DNA from: UBA11136 sp964482135
GTDB lineage: Bacteria; Pseudomonadota; Alphaproteobacteria; UBA11136
DNA length: 64,000 nucleotides
Assembly: GCA_964482135.1 (NCBI GenBank)
Contig: CAYZWF010000002.1
Coordinates: 18,048-82,047, forward strand
Direction of reading: 5' to 3'
Part shown: one piece after another, positions 59,917 to 64,000 of the stretch
Layout: every line of letters starts with the position of its first letter
Position numbering within the stretch: the first letter of the stretch is position 1
Notes under the pieces: generated by a model
Database searches by the model: none
Seen by the model: the letters and a program-made list of their open reading frames with translations, nothing else
What the model was told of the DNA's origin: nothing
Position numbers and translations under genes: made by a program

Positions 59917-60732
59917 ATGGAGTGGCAGGACGAGGGAATCGTGTTGTCGAGCCGCCGCCACGGCGAATCGGCGGCCATTGTCACCCTGTTAACCCGCGCC
60001 CATGGCCGCCATGCAGGTCTGGTGCGCGGCGGTATGGGGCGGCGGTTGCGTGGAATTTATCAGAGTGGAAATCTGCTCTCCGCCGCCTGGCGCGCGCGCT
60101 TGGAAGAACATCTGGGCAGTTTCACCTGTGAGCTGGTGACCAACCACGCGGCGGTGCTGCTCGACGAACCGGCGCGGCTGGCGGGGCTGTCCTCGGCCTG
60201 CGCGCTGATGGAAACGGCTTTGCCCGAGCGCGAACCTCATGAGGACATTTTCGAGGATTTCCTCACCCTGCTTTCCGGACTCGAAGGGGAGGGCTGGGCG
60301 CAAGCCTATGTGCAGTGGGAGATAAGCCTGCTCGGTGATCTTGGTTTCGGACTCGATCTCTCCCAATGCGCCGCCACCGGGGTCACCCAAGGTCTGGCTT
60401 TCGTCTCGCCCAAGACCGGGCGCGCGGTCTCGGCGGAAGCGGGCAAGCCCTACCACGACAAATTGCTGACCCTGCCGCAATTCCTCACCCATTCCGAAGC
60501 CCATCCCGATTCTGGAGCGCCTTCCCTGGGGGATATGGAACAGGGGCTGGCGCTGACGGGTTTCTTCCTGCGGCGCCACGTATTTGCCCCCCATCACCGG
60601 GACGAACCGCCCGCCCGCATACGATTTGTTGACCGTCTGCGGGGAATGTCTACATTATCTGGTATGTCCGAGGATATACCCGGGCGTTCCGAGATATCCG
60701 TGGTTTCCGGAAAAAAAGAGGAAAATGACTAA
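59917..60732 (+). CDS. recO: DNA repair protein RecO
   Basis: 271 aa. It starts MEWQDEGIVLSSRRHGESAAIVTLLTRAHGRHAGLVRGG, the RecO OB-fold signature, followed by a helical domain with LGFGLDLSQCAATG. It loads RecA with RecR during recombinational repair. Its last bases overlap the parC start (ATGACTAA). Confidence 0.93.
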   Translation: MEWQDEGIVLSSRRHGESAAIVTLLTRAHGRHAGLVRGGMGRRLRGIYQSGNLLSAAWRARLEEHLGSFTCELVTNHAAVLLDEPARLAGLSSACALMETALPEREPHEDIFEDFLTLLSGLEGEGWAQAYVQWEISLLGDLGFGLDLSQCAATGVTQGLAFVSPKTGRAVSAEAGKPYHDKLLTLPQFLTHSEAHPDSGAPSLGDMEQGLALTGFFLRRHVFAPHHRDEPPARIRFVDRLRGMSTLSGMSEDIPGRSEISVVSGKKEEND

Positions 60733-62971
60733 AAAATCCACCGCTAAAGCCGCCGCCAGCGCTGCCGCAGAAATCAGAGAAACGCCCCTGGCCGAGGCCC
60801 TGGGCGAGCGCTATCTGGCCTATGCGCTCTCCACCATTACCTCGCGCTCGCTGCCTGATGTGCGCGACGGATTGAAACCGGTGCACCGGCGGCTGCTCTA
60901 TGCCATGCGCCAGCTGCGGCTCGATCCCGAACACGGCTATAAGAAATGCGCCCGGGTGGTGGGCGACGTGATCGGTAAATACCATCCCCATGGCGACACC
61001 GCCGTTTATGACGCCATGGTGCGTCTGGCCCAGGAATTCGCCCAGCGCTATACCCTGGTGGAGGGTCACGGCAATTTCGGCAATATCGACGGCGATAACG
61101 CGGCGGCCATGCGTTACACCGAGGCGCGGCTGACCCATGTGGCGACTCTGTTGCTCGACGGGCTCGACGAGGACGCGGTGGATTTCCGCGACACCTATGA
61201 CGGCGAGGAGGAGGAGCCGGTGGTGCTGCCCGCCGGGTTCCCTAATCTTCTCGCCAATGGTGCTGCGGGCATCGCCGTGGGCATGGCCACCAGTATCCCG
61301 CCCCATAACGCGGGAGAAATCTGCGCCGCGTTGCTGCACCTCATCAAGTTCCCCAATGCCACGGTGGCCAAACTGGTGAGCCTGATGCCCGGCCCCGACT
61401 TTCCCACCGGCGGCGAGATCGTGGAGCCCCGCGACAGCATCCTCGAGGCCTATACCACGGGCCGCGGCGGTTTCCGCCTGCGCGCCAAATGGCAGGTGGA
61501 AAAACAGGCCCAGGGCCAGTACCGCATCGTCATTACCGAGATTCCCTATCAGGTGGCCAAGGCGCGGCTGGTGGAGAAGATGGCCGAGCTGATGAACGCC
61601 AGGAAGCTGCCCCTGTTGGCCGACATCCACGACGAATCGGCCGAAGACCTGAGGCTGGTGCTGGAGCCCAGGAGCCGCAACGTGGAACCGGAACATCTGA
61701 TGGAGACCCTGTTCCGTCACACCGACCTGGAAAGCCGCATTCCCCTCAACATGAACGTGCTCGACGGCGAGGGCACGCCCAGGGTGATGACCCTGCGCGA
61801 GGTGTTGCAGGCTTTCCTCGACCACCGCCACCAGGTTCTGGTGCGCCGTACCAAACACCGGCTGGAGAAAATCGCGCGGCGGCTGGAAATCCTCGGCGGC
61901 TATCTGGTGGTCTACGCCAATCTCGACGCGGTGATCAAAATCATCCGCGATCAGGACGAGCCCAAGCCGGTGCTCATGAAGCGGTTCAAGCTCACCGAAT
62001 TGCAGGCCGAGGCGATTCTCGACATGCGGCTGCGGCGCCTGCGCAAGCTCGACGAGATCACCATCCGCGAGGAGTTCGAGTCCCTGGAAGCCGAACAGAA
62101 AAGCCTCAAGAAATTGCTCAAAGACAAAAAGGCGCGCTGGCAGGCCATTGCCAAGAGCATCACGGAACTGCGCAAGAGCTTCGGCGAAAAGAGCGAGCTG
62201 GGCCGCCGCCGCTCCGCCTTCGGCGAGACGCCCGACATCGTGGAGGTGCCGCTGGAAGCCATGATCGAGCGCGAGCCGGTGACTGTGGTCTGTTCGGCCA
62301 AGGGCTGGATCCGCGCCGCCAAGGGGCATCTGGCCGACGGCGAGGGACTCAAATACAAGGAAGGCGACCGCGAGCGTTTCCTGATCCACGCCCAGACCAC
62401 CGACAAGCTGGTGGTGTTCGCCACCAATGGCCGTTTCTATACCATCGGCGTGGATAAGCTGCCGGGCGGGCGCGGCCATGGCGAGCCCTTGCGTTTGATG
62501 ATGGAAATGGGCAACGACCAGGACATGGTGGACCTCATGGTCCACGACCCGGAGAGGAAATTACTGGTGGCGGCCAGCGACGGCCGTGGCTTCGTGGTGG
62601 CCGAAGCCGATGTGATCGCCCAGACCCGCAACGGCAAACAGGTGCTCAATGTGTCGGGCGGCGTGGAGGCCAGGGCTTGTGTGCCGGTGGCGGCGGGGGC
62701 CGACAGCGTGGCGGTGGTGGGCACCAACCGCAAACTGTTGGTGTTCCCTTTGAGCGAGTTGCTGGTGATGGTGCGGGGACGTGGCGTGATCATGCAGAAA
62801 TATAAGTCGGGCGGGCTCTCCGACCTGCGCGCCTTCGCGCTCACCGACGGACTGACCTGGAAGAGCGGACCGGCCACACGTTGCGAGAAAGAACTGGGTG
62901 ACTGGCTAGGCAAGCGCGCCGCCGCCGGCCGCATGCCGCCGCGCGGGTTCCCCAAGAGTAACCGGTTTTAG
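60725..62971 (+). CDS. parC: DNA topoisomerase IV subunit A
   Basis: 748 aa from the ATG at 60725. The catalytic Tyr131 is in AAMRYTEARLT, preceded by VGDVIGKYHPHGDTAVYDAMVRLAQ. The C-terminal beta-pinwheel region is shorter than in GyrA and lacks a GyrA box, supporting ParC over GyrA. It decatenates daughter chromosomes. The parE partner gene is not in this window. Confidence 0.93.
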   Translation: MTKKSTAKAAASAAAEIRETPLAEALGERYLAYALSTITSRSLPDVRDGLKPVHRRLLYAMRQLRLDPEHGYKKCARVVGDVIGKYHPHGDTAVYDAMVRLAQEFAQRYTLVEGHGNFGNIDGDNAAAMRYTEARLTHVATLLLDGLDEDAVDFRDTYDGEEEEPVVLPAGFPNLLANGAAGIAVGMATSIPPHNAGEICAALLHLIKFPNATVAKLVSLMPGPDFPTGGEIVEPRDSILEAYTTGRGGFRLRAKWQVEKQAQGQYRIVITEIPYQVAKARLVEKMAELMNARKLPLLADIHDESAEDLRLVLEPRSRNVEPEHLMETLFRHTDLESRIPLNMNVLDGEGTPRVMTLREVLQAFLDHRHQVLVRRTKHRLEKIARRLEILGGYLVVYANLDAVIKIIRDQDEPKPVLMKRFKLTELQAEAILDMRLRRLRKLDEITIREEFESLEAEQKSLKKLLKDKKARWQAIAKSITELRKSFGEKSELGRRRSAFGETPDIVEVPLEAMIEREPVTVVCSAKGWIRAAKGHLADGEGLKYKEGDRERFLIHAQTTDKLVVFATNGRFYTIGVDKLPGGRGHGEPLRLMMEMGNDQDMVDLMVHDPERKLLVAASDGRGFVVAEADVIAQTRNGKQVLNVSGGVEARACVPVAAGADSVAVVGTNRKLLVFPLSELLVMVRGRGVIMQKYKSGGLSDLRAFALTDGLTWKSGPATRCEKELGDWLGKRAAAGRMPPRGFPKSNRF

Positions 62972-63060
62972 ATTTCGCGGGGTTGTGAGGGCTTCCTTGA
63001 TGCGGAGACGCAATCGGGCCCTAGTATGGGTCCGTTCATTCAAACATAAGGGGGAATCTC

Positions 63061-63192
63061 ATGCCCAAGACGGATGTAATGCCCGAAAGCAAAGACCTGT
63101 CCGAACTCAGCGACGAGGCCCTGGACAGGACGAGCCTTGAGGGCGCGTATGTGTGCTACGTCAACTGCGTCTACAGCACGTCGCCCGAGTAG
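63061..63192 (+). CDS. Putative RiPP precursor peptide 1
   Basis: 43 aa after AAGGGGG. A polar leader (MPKTDVMPES) leads to DLSELSDEALDR, then a short tail with GAYVCYVNCVYSTSPE, two Cys three residues apart among Tyr/Val/Asn. The block LSDEALD recalls the LAELSEEAL recognition element of cyanobactin-type (YcaO/azoline) leaders, and the Cys/Tyr/Ser/Thr-rich tail looks like a core. It shares DL-ELSDEALDR exactly with the next gene while the tails differ, the usual precursor pattern. No modification enzyme is in the window. Confidence 0.65.
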   Translation: MPKTDVMPESKDLSELSDEALDRTSLEGAYVCYVNCVYSTSPE

Positions 63193-63217
63193 CCGTTCGA
63201 TTATCAGGGGGGAAACC

Positions 63218-63346
63218 ATGGCGAAACCGAAACTCGCCAAACCCGAGAGCGCCGATCTGCGCGAACTTTCCGACGAGGCGCTGGACCGCAAGGATGTGAA
63301 AACCTGGTGCGGATTCTGCAGCGGCTATAGCGCGCCATCGGATTAA
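63218..63346 (+). CDS. Putative RiPP precursor peptide 2
   Basis: 42 aa, 25 bases after precursor 1, behind GGGGGGAAA. Leader MAKPKLAKPES leads to DLRELSDEALDR, then core candidate KDVKTWCGFCSGYSAPSD with two Cys two residues apart. The nine residues ELSDEALDR are identical to precursor 1; the tails differ except for Cys-x2/3-Cys, a Tyr-Ser pair and an acidic end. A longer in-frame start upstream would overlap precursor 1 and has no ribosome site. Confidence 0.65.
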   Translation: MAKPKLAKPESADLRELSDEALDRKDVKTWCGFCSGYSAPSD

Positions 63347-63386
63347 GCGTCTGACTGAGCGATCCCATTAACCGGGGAGAGGAGCC

Positions 63387-63422
63387 ATGCCCAAAACCGA
63401 TATCAAGAAAATCGAGAGCTGA
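63387..63422 (+). pseudogene. RiPP precursor 3, truncated by IS insertion
   Basis: After GGGGAGAGGAG the frame reads MPKTDIKKIES and stops at TGA. The first five residues equal precursor 1 and ES matches the end of the polar leader in both others. The stop codon is the first three bases of the IS end (63420 onward), so the LSDEALD block and core have been displaced and should reappear beyond the element. Confidence 0.65.
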
Positions 63423-64000
63423 CCAGCCCCTCTTGAGTGGTCCAGTTCGAATGTTAGTGCATGACCGGTTCTCGGTCCATTGGAACGATGGATTCTGGAG
63501 CCGGCGGGCGATAGCCCAAAGCACTGTGCGGTCTCTTCGTATTGTAGTGTTTCCTCCATTGTTCGATGATTATTTGCGCCTCTTTCAGGCTGTAAAATAT
63601 CTCGCCATTTAGAAGTTCATCCCTAAAGCGGCCATTAAAGCTTTCACAGTATCCGTTCTCCCATGGAGACCCCGGCACGATGTAGGCTGTCTTCGCGCCA
63701 ACAGCATTAATCCAGTCCCTGACATTCTGAGCAATGAACTCCGGGCCGTTGTCTGATCTGATAAAGGCAGGCACTCCACGCATGATGAACAAGTCTGTCA
63801 GCACATCTATGACATCTGTGGAGTTAAGCTTGCGCTTTACCCGGATTGCCAGACACTCGCGGCTGTATTCATCGAGAATGTTCAATGCCCTGAAGACCTT
63901 CCCATCGTCCGTCCTGTGATGGACAAAGTCATAGGACCAGACATGGTTCCGGTGCTCTGGGCGCAATCTTACGCACGAACCGTCGTTCAGCCATAACCGC
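63420..64000 (-). mobile_element. IS3-family insertion sequence, right end (runs off window)
   Basis: The element begins TGACCAGCCCCTCTTGAGTG, a TG-starting terminus like many IS3-family ends, directly after the interrupted precursor 3. The transposase reads toward this end and continues to the window edge. The other end and target duplication are outside the window. Confidence 0.75.
63454..64000 (-). CDS. IS3-family transposase OrfB (partial)
   Basis: The open frame continues to the window edge with LWLNDGSCVRLRPEHRNHVWSYDFV, then a DDE integrase core: Asp in WSYDFV, Asp in RSDNGPEF, Glu in WENGYCESFNGRFRDELL, closing with EQWRKHYNTKRPHSALGYRPPAPE. At least 182 residues are visible and the N-terminus and OrfA are missing. 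It copies the element by the IS3 circle route. The 3' end lies 34 bases from the element terminus. Confidence 0.9.
   Translation of the reverse strand, partial: RLWLNDGSCVRLRPEHRNHVWSYDFVHHRTDDGKVFRALNILDEYSRECLAIRVKRKLNSTDVIDVLTDLFIMRGVPAFIRSDNGPEFIAQNVRDWINAVGAKTAYIVPGSPWENGYCESFNGRFRDELLNGEIFYSLKEAQIIIEQWRKHYNTKRPHSALGYRPPAPESIVPMDREPVMH

Noticed and set aside
60650..62545. 631-codon minus-strand open frame opposite parC
   Set aside because: Antisense of a clear topoisomerase IV A gene; composition bias only.
63137..63346. A 69-codon protein covering precursor 2
   Set aside because: Its upstream part overlaps precursor 1 in another frame and has no ribosome site; the ATG at 63218 has a strong one and aligns with the other peptides.
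1..64000. CRISPR array, rRNA, tRNA or tmRNA genes
   Set aside because: No regularly spaced repeats of CRISPR length and no cloverleaf or rRNA-like stretches were recognised by eye; a tRNAscan or Infernal run would be decisive.

Overview
The window looks like a chromosomal segment of a GC-rich denitrifying alphaproteobacterium, probably Rhodospirillales-like. This is inferred from the housekeeping gene order on the right (dapA-smpB, rpoZ-spoT-DUF2062-pdxJ-acpS-lepB-rnc-era-recO-parC), a PHA synthase, and a cytochrome cd1 denitrification region on the left. No rRNA or tRNA gene and no CRISPR array was seen.
1-15.1 kb is an anaerobic nitrogen-oxide respiration island. It holds the tail of a NirS-like protein, a NirT-type multiheme cytochrome fused to a second heme-binding domain, a blue copper protein, a bacteriohemerythrin, a complete nirS, and a divergent NosR/NirI plus ApbE pair. 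Facing these is a minus-strand operon: small membrane proteins, a CuA subunit II, a heme-copper subunit I that lacks the active-site tyrosine (probably an NO reductase), SCO, a cytochrome b-ferredoxin-MvhD fusion, a secreted protein of unknown function and a second hemerythrin. No norBC or nosZ is present, so this oxidase-like enzyme is the best NO reductase candidate.
15.1-24 kb holds a TPR-sulfotransferase, PHA synthase, a Na/Ca exchanger, and a universal stress protein next to a Na,K-ATPase-like P-type pump.
24-32.3 kb is an amino-acid catabolic operon: Leu/Glu-type dehydrogenase, three-gene 2-oxoacid:ferredoxin oxidoreductase, acyl-CoA synthetase, threonine dehydrogenase and glycine C-acetyltransferase. 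It should convert branched-chain amino acids and threonine to CoA thioesters.
32.3-38.3 kb (minus strand) is a putative CDP-inositol pathway: inositol-phosphate synthase, a cytidylyltransferase-like enzyme, two CDP-alcohol phosphotransferases and a flippase-like membrane protein.
38.3-45.4 kb holds hsp20 behind an RpoH-like promoter and a ROSE-like RNA thermometer, several proteins of unknown function, and two methyltransferases.
45.4-63 kb is core housekeeping, with a GC-rich 20-bp repeat family scattered between genes and an orphan HATPase-receiver protein.
63.0-64 kb holds tandem 42-43 aa peptides that look like precursors of a ribosomally made, modified peptide (RiPP). The third copy is cut by an IS3-family element that runs off the window. 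This is the most promising undescribed system here; its modification enzymes would have to lie beyond the IS.
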